Assembly: GCA_050633285.1 (NCBI GenBank)
Contig: JBOEGG010000001.1
Span: 1-64,000, forward strand
Origin: UBA1672 sp050633285
GTDB lineage: Bacteria; Pseudomonadota; Alphaproteobacteria; Micavibrionales; Micavibrionaceae
Reading direction: 5' to 3'
DNA: 64,000 nucleotides
Shown here: piece after piece, positions 45,015-53,160 of the stretch
Position numbering within the stretch: the stretch's first letter is position 1
Layout of the letters: the number at the start of each line of letters is the position of its first letter
Program-made: the position numbers and the translations under genes
Notes under the pieces: generated by a model
The model's input: only the letters and a program-made list of their open reading frames with translations
Databases searched by the model: none
Told to the model about the DNA's origin: nothing

Positions 45015-47360
45015 TTATGCCGCGTCCTTAGACACAGCTATATTCTTACGTGGCAAAGTCATTGTAACTGTCGTTCCCTTACCCACTTCTGATTCCAGAT
45101 CAAAATGGCCGCCATGTAATTTTACAATATTCTGCACAAGACTAAGGCCAAGACCCGCACCTCTCCCTGTTTGCTGCGCATCTGTTCTTTCAAACGGCTT
45201 CAATATACGTTGCTGATCCTCCGGATCAATTCCTGATCCATTATCACTCACCATAATTTGTATATCAGCGCCTTTACGCGCTGCACGTAAATCTATACGA
45301 CCACCCTCACCCGTATATGTAATTGCATTACGGATAAGGTTAATAATCACCTGCTTCAATCGCCTTACATCAATTTCTGCCTTACCGATATTCGAAGGAC
45401 ACTTTAAAGAAACTTCAATATTTTCCTTACGCGCCCAATCTTGAACCAATATTAAAATAGCATCCATCATTTCTTGAATTGAATGCTCTTCAATTTCAAG
45501 ATCCATTTGCCCTGCTTCAATACTGGAAAGATCAAGAATATCATTAATCAGGTTCAACAGACGCTCACTTGCACCATGAATATCACGCGTATATTCTTTT
45601 TGCTTATCATTCAATGAACCGAAAAGCTCCTGATCCAACATCTCATTAAAGCCCATAATCGCATTCAACGGCGTGCGGAGTTGATATGAAACATTCGCCA
45701 AGAAATCAAGTTTCAGCTTTTCTGCCGTTTCTAGCGCCGCGTTTTTCTCTCTTAACGCATTTTCTACACGCACAGTATCGGTAACGTCACTATAACTAAT
45801 AAGAACGCCACCATCCGGTAATGGCACAGTAGAATAATCAATCAAAACGCCGTCTGAGCGCTCTAATCGCCCCTCATTCATCGAACGGTCAAGAGCAATA
45901 GAGATTAAACTCTCTTTTATTTTAGGCCAACGCGTTTCATTAAAGAACGGTTCAGCCTTACCGACAAGGCGCGTAACATGCGGTTCACCTTCCAATGCCT
46001 CCGGATCAAACGACCACAAATGTGCAAAAGATGGATTCCAAAGCTTCAAACGACCATCACCACCATACACTGCAACAGACTCAGCCAAATTATCAAGCGT
46101 CTCTTTTTGAACCGCAATGAGTGTATTATAGGACGATTCAAGCTCCAATCGGCTAGTTACATCCTCAAAGGTCATCATCAAACCGCCAAGCTTATGTGGC
46201 ACCACCAACATACGCAACGCCGAGCCATCCGGTAAATAAAGCATATCATCTGAAGAATCGATCAAACCGGTAAACATATTCAACCAGCTTTTCTTAAATG
46301 ACCTAAAATCAACCTGCTCCGGTAAACGCCGCGTCTCACGCAGCTTTTCCATGATATCCCCTAATTTTGGATGCGTATTAAGCCATCCATCCTCTAAGCC
46401 CCACAACTGCGCATAGGCAGAATTATAAAACTCCAAACACTGATCAGCATCATAAATAGCAATGGCAGAGCGCAATTGCTCCATTAATTCTCTATTAGCG
46501 CTCTTGTTATTCTTAATTTGATCTTCCACCTCTTCCTGATGCGTCAAATCTTCTGCCATACCAACAGTCATCTTCTTCGCCTTCAGCGGAAATTCTGATA
46601 TTTTCAGCCAAAGACGTTTGCCACCAAGAACTTCGTGTATTCGTGTATCCTGCACCACCCCTTTTTCAAGACTTGCACGGGCAAGATCTGCTCCCCACAA
46701 TAAATCCTTTTCATTGGGTTTTCTTTTACGTGAACTGGAAATAATTTCTTTTTGTTGCGCAACAATTTCACTTGGCCGCGCATCGATCATCTTGGCATAA
46801 GAAACATTACACCAAATAATTTCATGCTTTTGATCCCTAATCCACACGGGATAAGGCAACGCATCAAGCGAGTCTTGCAGATTATCCATCTCACTGCGTA
46901 AAAGTTGCTGCTCTTCTTCTAAAACATCGCTTGCCGATTTTAACGCCGTAATATCTTCAAGCCATAAAATCGTAAAGTAATCTTGTCCGCTAATATCCTC
47001 ACCGCGCGTGCCTGATATTTTAAGGGTCTTATCCTCTTTGCGCGTTTGCACATTCATCGTAAAAGGAATGCCATCTTGTTTCAGACGTACCAACAACCCT
47101 TCCAAAGATGCACCATCCTCAGGGCTTAACCTATTTTGTATATCGACAAAACCTTCTAAGGCATCAGTCCCCAATGCAGATGCAAACCCCTGACTATAGG
47201 CGATACTGCCATCATTCGCCCACCCGCAATATTCACCGGGAACAGCTGACAAAAATGCCTCAAGCCGTGCTTTTTCTTTACGCAGACGCGACTTTTCTCC
47301 AAAAGAGCCAAAAAAACCCTTCGAAGTCTGCACATCTTGTTTATTACTATGTTGCGCCAT
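45015..47360 (-). CDS. divL: DivL-like PAS-domain sensor kinase with Tyr in the H-box
   Basis: About 781 residues with no membrane segment. Several PAS domains occupy residues ~40-520 (YPVWIRDQKHEIIWCNVSYA, IAIYDADQCLEFYNSAYA and SVAVYGGDGRLKLWNPSFA repeat the theme). A coiled linker leads to the dimerisation helix with LDFLANVSYQLRTPLNAI, where Tyr559 (codon 45684-45686) stands in place of the phospho-acceptor His. The ATP domain is intact (NLIRNAITYTG, DNGSGID, GRGAGLGLSL). Caulobacter DivL has the same His-to-Tyr change and controls CckA and CtrA, and in alphaproteobacteria it sits near tsaE. Start set at 47360; an upstream ATG gives an unusual N-terminus. Confidence 0.87.
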   Translation of the reverse strand: MAQHSNKQDVQTSKGFFGSFGEKSRLRKEKARLEAFLSAVPGEYCGWANDGSIAYSQGFASALGTDALEGFVDIQNRLSPEDGASLEGLLVRLKQDGIPFTMNVQTRKEDKTLKISGTRGEDISGQDYFTILWLEDITALKSASDVLEEEQQLLRSEMDNLQDSLDALPYPVWIRDQKHEIIWCNVSYAKMIDARPSEIVAQQKEIISSSRKRKPNEKDLLWGADLARASLEKGVVQDTRIHEVLGGKRLWLKISEFPLKAKKMTVGMAEDLTHQEEVEDQIKNNKSANRELMEQLRSAIAIYDADQCLEFYNSAYAQLWGLEDGWLNTHPKLGDIMEKLRETRRLPEQVDFRSFKKSWLNMFTGLIDSSDDMLYLPDGSALRMLVVPHKLGGLMMTFEDVTSRLELESSYNTLIAVQKETLDNLAESVAVYGGDGRLKLWNPSFAHLWSFDPEALEGEPHVTRLVGKAEPFFNETRWPKIKESLISIALDRSMNEGRLERSDGVLIDYSTVPLPDGGVLISYSDVTDTVRVENALREKNAALETAEKLKLDFLANVSYQLRTPLNAIMGFNEMLDQELFGSLNDKQKEYTRDIHGASERLLNLINDILDLSSIEAGQMDLEIEEHSIQEMMDAILILVQDWARKENIEVSLKCPSNIGKAEIDVRRLKQVIINLIRNAITYTGEGGRIDLRAARKGADIQIMVSDNGSGIDPEDQQRILKPFERTDAQQTGRGAGLGLSLVQNIVKLHGGHFDLESEVGKGTTVTMTLPRKNIAVSKDAA

Positions 47361-47431
47361 AACGTAACTTGATTTGTAAAATGGTGGGAGCGTAAACGCC
47401 ACAAAAGGCAATATACACGAACTACAGGCAT

Positions 47432-47464
47432 AAAAAAAGTGGCCGCAGCAAATGCGACCACTTT
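47432..47464 (-). terminator. Terminator between ahcY and the divL-like gene
   Basis: On the minus strand AAAGTGGTCGC and GCGGCCACTTT form an 11-pair stem (one G-U) with loop ATTTGCT, followed by seven T. It lies 178 bases past the ahcY stop, so the ahcY 3' region is long. Confidence 0.85.
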
Positions 47465-47642
47465 AAAAACATAAAATTTATTAATCAACTGTGTTTCGCA
47501 AGGGGCAAGCAAGCACGAGACATGCAGCGTATCCCCCCAAATCAATCAACAGCATTGCATGTTCGGCAAGGAAAGCGAGGTGAAGCGTATGAATAATACG
47601 TGAACCGATGCTTAACGCAGACCGAACATCAATGATGACAGA
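47465..47642 (-). other. Structured non-coding region after ahcY
   Basis: A gene-free 178-base stretch, less AT-rich than other spacers, ending in a strong terminator. Read on either strand it has two perfect 7-base complementary pairs: plus-strand ACATGCA (47520-47526) with TGCATGT (47556-47562), and TGTTCGG (47560-47566) with CCGAACA (47622-47628). They share three bases, so they compete. Either a structured 3' UTR or a small RNA; unresolved. Confidence 0.3.
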
Positions 47643-48953
47643 TTAATAGCGGTATGCTTCGCCTTTGAATGGCCCTTCAACAGGAACACCAATATAATCG
47701 GCTTGCTCTTGTGAAAGCTTCGTAAGCACCGCACCAACTTTTTCAAGGTGAAGCTCAGCCACTTTTTCATCAAGGTGCTTCGGCAACACGTAAACTTTTT
47801 TCTCATAGTTCGCGTGATTTTTCCAAAGCTCGATCTGTGCCAATGTCTGGTTTGTGAAAGAAGCACTCATCACGAATGATGGGTGACCTGTCGCACAACC
47901 AAGATTAACCAAACGACCTTCTGCAAGAAGGATAATACGCTTACCACTTGGGAATTCAATTTCATCAACTTGTGGCTTGATATTCGTCCACTTCATATTG
48001 CGCAATGGCTCAACCTGAATTTCATTATCAAAGTGACCAATATTACAAACGATCGCACGGTCTTTCATTTCACGCATATGATCAACAGTAATGATGTCTT
48101 TATTACCTGTTGTTGTAACAAAAATGTCTGAACGTGGTGCTGCATCTTCTAAAGTCGCAACTTCATAACCATCCATTGCTGCTTGTAATGCACAAATCGG
48201 GTCAATTTCTGTTACAATTACGCGAACACCTTGTGAAGACAAGCTTTGCGCAGAACCTTTACCAACATCACCATAACCACAAACAGTGGCAACTTTACCT
48301 GCAAGCATAACATCTGTTGCACGACGAATCGCATCAACCAAAGATTCACGACAACCATATTTATTATCAAACTTTGATTTCGTAACAGAATCATTCACGT
48401 TAATCGCAGGAACTTTCAAAGTTCCGTCTTCTTCCATCTTCTTAAGGAATAGAACGCCAGTTGTTGTTTCTTCTGAAACCCCTTTGATATCAGCCATAAG
48501 CTCAGGATAATCTTTATGCGCAATCGCAGTCAAATCACCACCATCATCCAAAATCATATTTGGAACCCAACCATCAGGGCCTTTGATAGTTTGGTGAATA
48601 CACCATTCTGCTTCTTCTTGTGTTTGGCCTTTCCACGCAAAAACCGGGATACCTGCCGCTGCGATGGCTGCTGCTGCTTCATCTTGTGTTGAAAAGATGT
48701 TACATGAACTCCAACGAACTTCTGCGCCAAGTGCTGTAAGCGTCTCGATCAAAACCGCAGTCTGAACTGTCATATGAAGACAACCGGTAATGCGTGCGCC
48801 TTTTAATGGCTGTTCATCTTTATATTCTGCGCGTGTTGACATCAAACCCGGCATTTCATCTTCTGCCAAATCAATCTGCAAACGGCCTGCTTCAGCCAAG
48901 GAGATATCCTTAACCTTATAATCATTTTCTACGGCTTGTGGTGCTGCGGACAT
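47643..48953 (-). CDS. ahcY: Adenosylhomocysteinase
   Basis: A 436-residue enzyme that splits S-adenosylhomocysteine to adenosine and homocysteine, so it keeps methyltransferases such as ArsM running. ITGCLHMTVQTAVLIETL near residue 55, SVTKSKFDNKYGCRESLVDAI, and the NAD loop VCGYGDVGKGSAQSL are diagnostic, as is the terminal HLDEKVAELHL...EAYRY end. AGGAGAG precedes the ATG. In alphaproteobacteria it commonly lies close to divL and the pts genes, as here. Confidence 0.97.
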   Translation of the reverse strand: MSAAPQAVENDYKVKDISLAEAGRLQIDLAEDEMPGLMSTRAEYKDEQPLKGARITGCLHMTVQTAVLIETLTALGAEVRWSSCNIFSTQDEAAAAIAAAGIPVFAWKGQTQEEAEWCIHQTIKGPDGWVPNMILDDGGDLTAIAHKDYPELMADIKGVSEETTTGVLFLKKMEEDGTLKVPAINVNDSVTKSKFDNKYGCRESLVDAIRRATDVMLAGKVATVCGYGDVGKGSAQSLSSQGVRVIVTEIDPICALQAAMDGYEVATLEDAAPRSDIFVTTTGNKDIITVDHMREMKDRAIVCNIGHFDNEIQVEPLRNMKWTNIKPQVDEIEFPSGKRIILLAEGRLVNLGCATGHPSFVMSASFTNQTLAQIELWKNHANYEKKVYVLPKHLDEKVAELHLEKVGAVLTKLSQEQADYIGVPVEGPFKGEAYRY

Positions 48954-48991
48954 TTATTCTCTCCTTAAAAATTTAAATCTCTCATACCCTT

Positions 48992-49023
48992 GCAAGTTTC
49001 CTCATGAAATTTGCACTTTTTTT
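48992..49023 (+). terminator. Terminator-like hairpin in the ahcY leader region
   Basis: Plus strand: GCAAGTTTC, loop CTCAT, GAAATTTGC (one G-U pair), then AC and seven T. It would terminate a plus-strand RNA that has no visible gene, so its role is unclear. It lies within the divergent region between ahcY and the 153-residue gene. Confidence 0.35.
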
Positions 49024-49090
49024 CTGTTTTTTTTAACAGCTAGGAGACTTAAGCATTTTTTTTTTCAAAAACCAATGCTAATATTGATTT

Positions 49091-49552
49091 ATGAGCATAA
49101 ATTTTAATGAAAAAAGCAGCGGTAAGCCCTCTGCCCCCGAGACAAAAGTAAGCAAAGACCCGATAACAAGGGCTTTGGAAACAGGTGAACGCCCGCGTTT
49201 CATTCAAAAGGCAAACTCGTTAGTTGATCGGGCATATCAAATTTTTGAATATGACCTCGAGAAAAGCAATTATGAACACGTTGGTGACTACGTATTAATA
49301 GACACTGACGAATCGCGTGAAGTCACCGATAAAAAGGTCATGAACTTAATTACGCTCATAAACGGAAAAACTGATCTTGTCGACATTTCAAACTTGACAA
49401 AATCACGTGTTATGTATACTTTAGTACCTGAGGCACAGGCAGGCGACCAGACAAAGATAATCTTTAAAGATTACGACGGCTCCGGTGTTTCCAAAGATAA
49501 TGCGGTATTTACAATAAGAAAGGGTGTTTTACATGACAAATACAGGACTTAG
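49091..49552 (+). CDS. Hypothetical protein, unrecognised
   Basis: A 153-residue cytosolic protein, basic-acidic mixed, no signal peptide. The first ~30 residues are low-complexity and likely disordered (SGKPSAPETKVSKDP), then a folded part with FIQKANSLVDRAYQIFEYDL and GDYVLIDTDESREV. I know no family. The ATG lacks a strong ribosome site. It is divergent from ahcY, occupies the place where pts genes usually sit, and is translationally coupled to the small gene at 49533. Confidence 0.65.
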   Translation: MSINFNEKSSGKPSAPETKVSKDPITRALETGERPRFIQKANSLVDRAYQIFEYDLEKSNYEHVGDYVLIDTDESREVTDKKVMNLITLINGKTDLVDISNLTKSRVMYTLVPEAQAGDQTKIIFKDYDGSGVSKDNAVFTIRKGVLHDKYRT

Positions 49553-49697
49553 CGGACATTTTGAAGAGATGCATGATGCAGTGCGTCCAACTATGGCTAT
49601 TCAAGAAGCAATGCCAAATCTGTTGAATTCATTCAACGGCTTGGAAGGTTCCACACCAACAATGGGTCTGGACAATACAGCTGGCTTGGACATGTAG
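49533..49697 (+). CDS. Small protein, 54 residues
   Basis: A 54-residue reading frame starting inside the end of the upstream 153-residue gene (20-base overlap) and ending at TAG at 49695-49697. AAGGGTG lies about 6 bases before its ATG. The protein is Met-rich (MTNTGLSGHFEEMHDAV at the start, GLDNTAGLDM at the end) with one amphipathic stretch. A good terminator follows 24 bases on. The ribosome site, coupling and terminator support a real gene; function unknown. Confidence 0.6.
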   Translation: MTNTGLSGHFEEMHDAVRPTMAIQEAMPNLLNSFNGLEGSTPTMGLDNTAGLDM

Positions 49698-49720
49698 TAG
49701 AAAATAAAATAAGAATTCAT

Positions 49721-49752
49721 AAAAAGGCGGTTCATTTGACCCGCCTTTTTTC
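49721..49752 (+). terminator. Terminator after the small-protein gene
   Basis: AAAAAGGCGG pairs with CCGCCTTTTT across a 10-base loop and is followed by T and C. It ends the 153-residue/54-residue transcript. Confidence 0.85.
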
Positions 49753-49803
49753 TTATCAAAAATATACCTGTCATGAGGGTAGAAAATAATATCAATCACG
49801 GAT

Positions 49804-49823
49804 CCAAGCTTTTAAAAGCTTGG
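49804..49823. repeat. Perfect 20-base palindrome
   Basis: CCAAGCTTTTAAAAGCTTGG is an exact inverted repeat without a loop. It lies about 45 bases upstream of the NfeD-like gene. The position is suitable for a dimeric regulator's operator, which is inference. Confidence 0.5.
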
Positions 49824-49867
49824 GAAATTAGAAGAGTAATCCGATTATAATGTGATCAGGAGATCTA

Positions 49868-50236
49868 ATGAGAAAAAAATCAACTCATATGACCAACACA
49901 GAAGTTGGCAGATCCTTTATTCTGGGACCAATAGAAGGCATAGCAATGGCGGTTATTTACCCTTTCGCTATGTGCATTGGTTGGTTTCAAAATAGATTCG
50001 TGTCTAAGGCACAAATTTCAATGGGATATGATCTGGCAGAAGAAGATACAGCAACTGTAATTGATATTATAAATGAAAACACAATGGTCAGCTTATATGA
50101 ATATTATGTACGCTATCAGGGGGAGATATGGAAATCTATATGCCATGATGAACCTCTTGCCATTGACGAAGAAGTAAGAGTGACACAACGTGACGGCATA
50201 ACACTTATCATTAAACGCTCAGAAAACATGCCATAA
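49868..50236 (+). CDS. Membrane protein with NfeD-like OB fold
   Basis: A 122-residue protein. A hydrophobic helix at FILGPIEGIAMAVIYPFAM (residues ~17-36) anchors it. The C-terminal part (LYEYYVRYQGEIWKSICHDE then EEVRVTQRDGITLIIKR) looks like the NfeD-type OB domain, found in partners of membrane proteases and flotillin-like proteins; the match is weak. CAGGAGA precedes the ATG. It converges on the EI-like gene with ten bases between stops. Confidence 0.6.
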   Translation: MRKKSTHMTNTEVGRSFILGPIEGIAMAVIYPFAMCIGWFQNRFVSKAQISMGYDLAEEDTATVIDIINENTMVSLYEYYVRYQGEIWKSICHDEPLAIDEEVRVTQRDGITLIIKRSENMP

Positions 50237-50246
50237 TATTTTTCAA

Positions 50247-52235
50247 CTACGCAGGCTCACTACCTAAGTCCAATGCATCTCCCGGCTTTTTCCACGCCAT
50301 ATCAATACGCCCATCAGCACTAAGTCCAAGACGATCCTCATTGAAATTCTTAAGTAAAGATTCGCGATCCTCACGCTTCTCTGTCACAAGCAACTGGTTA
50401 AAAAGCTGCTGTGCCTCTGATACATCAACACGGCTTGCAATTTCCTTAACTTCCGGAATTCTATCCGATGCCGCAGAAACATTTCTAAAACCTGCCCCAA
50501 CCAACATTGCCGTATATTGCGGATCAGCACCAATATCTCCACACAAACTCACGGGCACACTACACTTCTGTGCCATCGTAGTAATCCGTTCAAATGCCTT
50601 TAGAACAGCGGCATTTGTATTATCGCGATTCTTATCACCTTGCGCGACATAACGACTCTGTCCCAAGATATTATCAATCATATCATTCGAACCAACAGAC
50701 CAGAACGAAGCATCCAGATTTTCAAGTTCAGTCAGAACAGAAGGAACCTCAATCATAGTGCCCAACTTTATAGTTTTCACACCCAAGTCTCTTGCTTGCT
50801 CATCCATCATCGTTTGACGTGCATGCATCTGCTCAGCAGATCCAATCATAGGCACCATAACTTTAATTTTATTCTTATGCCCCTCTCCTGCCAGATCATG
50901 TTGCAACTGCGCCAAAGCACGCATTTGTGTCAAAGTTGCCTTATCCTCTTGCTCCTGACGCACACCCGGGTCCAAAAATTCAAATTTATCCCCTGCAAAA
51001 TCTGGTGTACGAATCGTAGTACCAATAAACCCGCCCTCTTTATCAGAACAACTAGAAAGATTTTGCCTAAAGACTCTATTCCAATCTTCTTCTTTTGGTA
51101 AATTATCAACGCTTTTTAAAAGCTCTTGTCCCTCTTTTAATTCCACGTCACCATGACGCATCAATAATGTCACCTCAGATCTATACAAACCAATTCCAAC
51201 AGGATTTGCTCGCTTCGTAGAATATGTATCCCAAGAAGACCCATAATTTGCATGAACATTAAACTTCTCACCATCAACCGTAGACGTACTTTTTTTCTTC
51301 GCCCATTTATTCTGCAGCCCTACATGTGCTTCTTCCTGTTGCGCCAAATCACCTTCATACTTATGAATAAGGTCATTATTAGGATGTAACAAAATTTTCT
51401 CTGCCGCTCCATCAAGGATCGCCTGATCACCATTTTTCATACGATCCATATCGTCACGCTCAACACGCGCATAAGAAATCCCCAAACCATTCAACAAAAT
51501 CGCTGCATGGCTTTGCAAACCTCCTGCATCAGAAATAACACCTCGTACAATGGGCTCTTGCGTTTCGCGATCTTGAAAATAAGAAAGAGACGACAATGAA
51601 ACCGTAGACATTGCCACAACAGCACCCGGCTTAATTTGCGCCATCGTTGCCAAGCTTTTCTCGGGATGAAGATGGTGTTGCATAGTTGCGCGATGTTGCT
51701 CTAACTCTACTGCCGTTTTCTGAAAATAAGCATCCTGCATTCCCTGAAACATATCAACCTTTTCCTGATACGAATCATCAATCGCAACCTCTGCTGTTGC
51801 TCCACCCTCAATCCTAGATATAGCACCCTGAACCATTGAGTTATCCTGCAACAACATAAGCTCAGTTTCCATCATTCCAACCGCAATATCGCGCATCTCA
51901 ACTGCACCATATTGTTTCTCATCTGATAGATAATTTTCATACGTTACAACAGTACGATCAAACGCATCTTGATAACGCTCCGTCTGTTTTGCGACAAAGT
52001 CTTCTGTCACCTGATCTACAACAACACTTGGAAGGTTTTCGAACTCTTCCTTCTTCAATCCGAAATGCTTTTCCTTCTCTTCTGCAGAAGGTTCAATGCG
52101 GTTATTTTCAAGAATAAACACCTCACCAATGGCAAGTTTAGGCGTCTTAAACTCGGCCTGCACCTCTAGCGCGCCATGCGTAACATTAAATTCTTCTGTT
52201 ATTTCAGATTCGGGTTTTTGATCGTTATCACCCAT
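50247..52235 (-). CDS. Divergent PEP-protein phosphotransferase (EI-like)
   Basis: A 662-residue member of the PEP-utilising enzyme family. The swivelling domain has the phospho-His loop GGLQSHAAI (His243). The barrel has GIGLYRSEVTLLM, TIRTPDFAGDKFE, MIEVPSVL, VGSNDMIDNILGQSRY and the catalytic CGDIGADP (Cys565), all in EI order. The N-terminal HPr-binding region is diverged and there is no GAF domain. EI moves phosphate from PEP to HPr, but no HPr or EIIA gene is in the window. It lies next to rapZ and chvG, where the PTS-Ntr genes normally sit. Substrate partner uncertain. Confidence 0.8.
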   Translation of the reverse strand: MGDNDQKPESEITEEFNVTHGALEVQAEFKTPKLAIGEVFILENNRIEPSAEEKEKHFGLKKEEFENLPSVVVDQVTEDFVAKQTERYQDAFDRTVVTYENYLSDEKQYGAVEMRDIAVGMMETELMLLQDNSMVQGAISRIEGGATAEVAIDDSYQEKVDMFQGMQDAYFQKTAVELEQHRATMQHHLHPEKSLATMAQIKPGAVVAMSTVSLSSLSYFQDRETQEPIVRGVISDAGGLQSHAAILLNGLGISYARVERDDMDRMKNGDQAILDGAAEKILLHPNNDLIHKYEGDLAQQEEAHVGLQNKWAKKKSTSTVDGEKFNVHANYGSSWDTYSTKRANPVGIGLYRSEVTLLMRHGDVELKEGQELLKSVDNLPKEEDWNRVFRQNLSSCSDKEGGFIGTTIRTPDFAGDKFEFLDPGVRQEQEDKATLTQMRALAQLQHDLAGEGHKNKIKVMVPMIGSAEQMHARQTMMDEQARDLGVKTIKLGTMIEVPSVLTELENLDASFWSVGSNDMIDNILGQSRYVAQGDKNRDNTNAAVLKAFERITTMAQKCSVPVSLCGDIGADPQYTAMLVGAGFRNVSAASDRIPEVKEIASRVDVSEAQQLFNQLLVTEKREDRESLLKNFNEDRLGLSADGRIDMAWKKPGDALDLGSEPA

Positions 52236-52319
52236 AATTCAGCCCATTTTTTATATTTATTATGGACAAAAACTACAGGAAACCGCTCAAATCTGCAAGA
52301 AAAAACGCCCTTCTACGGC

Positions 52320-53153
52320 TTATACCGGTAGATCTCTATGTTCAACATACACCGCAGTTTTTTGCTCTTCGAACCAAGTCTTGAGTGTCTCAACCGTAAA
52401 GACAGAGCGATGACGCCCCCCCGTACACCCAATTGCAATGGTCAAATAGCTTTTCCCCTCCGCCGCATAGCGTGGCAATAACGGCTTAACCAATGCCCTA
52501 AAACCTTGCGTAAACTCCTCAAACCCATCATCCTGACGAACATATTCTCCGACCTCAGCATCAAGTCCGGTTTTAGGTCGAAGTGCACTATCCCAATGCG
52601 GGTTTTTTAAAAAACGCACATCCATAACAATATCCGCCTCTCGCGGTACACCATTTTTAAACCCGAAGGACATCAAAGAAACCGTTAAGTTTTCCTCAGA
52701 GTGCACATCAAAATATCCCTCCAACATATGGCGTAAATCATGAATAGACTTATCCGTACTATCAATCGTGATATCTGCCTTATTTTTAATCGGCTCTAGC
52801 AATGCACGTTCTGTTTCAATCCCAAAAGCAACAGACTTGTCCTGTGCCAGTGGATGCCTACGCCGCGTTTCCGTGAAGCGTTTATGCAACACAGAATTCT
52901 CACATGTAATAAAAACCAACCTGGCATCCATATCACGTGCTAAATCCACCACTGCCTCGGCCGAGAACCCGCGTGTGCGCGTATCAATACCTAACGCGAT
53001 ATTCTGTTGATCTGAATATTCTTGTTGGAACAAGTCGGGAATAAAAGAAAGTGGGAAATTATCAAATACTTCAAATTTGAAATCTTCAAGAGCCTTTAAA
53101 ACGGTAGATATCCCTGCACCTGATAGTCCTGTAATAATAACCGGCTTTTTCAT
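52320..53153 (-). CDS. rapZ: RNase adapter RapZ, Walker A variant
   Basis: A 277-residue RapZ/YvcJ family protein. GLSGAGIST (9-17) is the P-loop, but Ile15 stands where Lys or Arg is expected. ALGIDTRTRGFS (after residue 50) and IGCTGGRHRSVFTVETLKTW (C-terminal) are the diagnostic blocks; the C-terminal domain binds RNA or amino-sugar ligands. In E. coli RapZ controls GlmZ and GlmS. The usual alphaproteobacterial neighbours chvI and chvG are present here too. ATP binding is questionable because of the P-loop change. Confidence 0.9.
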   Translation of the reverse strand: MKKPVIITGLSGAGISTVLKALEDFKFEVFDNFPLSFIPDLFQQEYSDQQNIALGIDTRTRGFSAEAVVDLARDMDARLVFITCENSVLHKRFTETRRRHPLAQDKSVAFGIETERALLEPIKNKADITIDSTDKSIHDLRHMLEGYFDVHSEENLTVSLMSFGFKNGVPREADIVMDVRFLKNPHWDSALRPKTGLDAEVGEYVRQDDGFEEFTQGFRALVKPLLPRYAAEGKSYLTIAIGCTGGRHRSVFTVETLKTWFEEQKTAVYVEHRDLPV

Positions 53154-53160
53154 TTAGACC

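Noticed and set aside
48954..49090. SAH- or SAM-sensing riboswitch upstream of ahcY
   Set aside because: The leader is short and AT-rich and I could not match any known SAM/SAH switch fold; only a small hairpin was found, in the other orientation.
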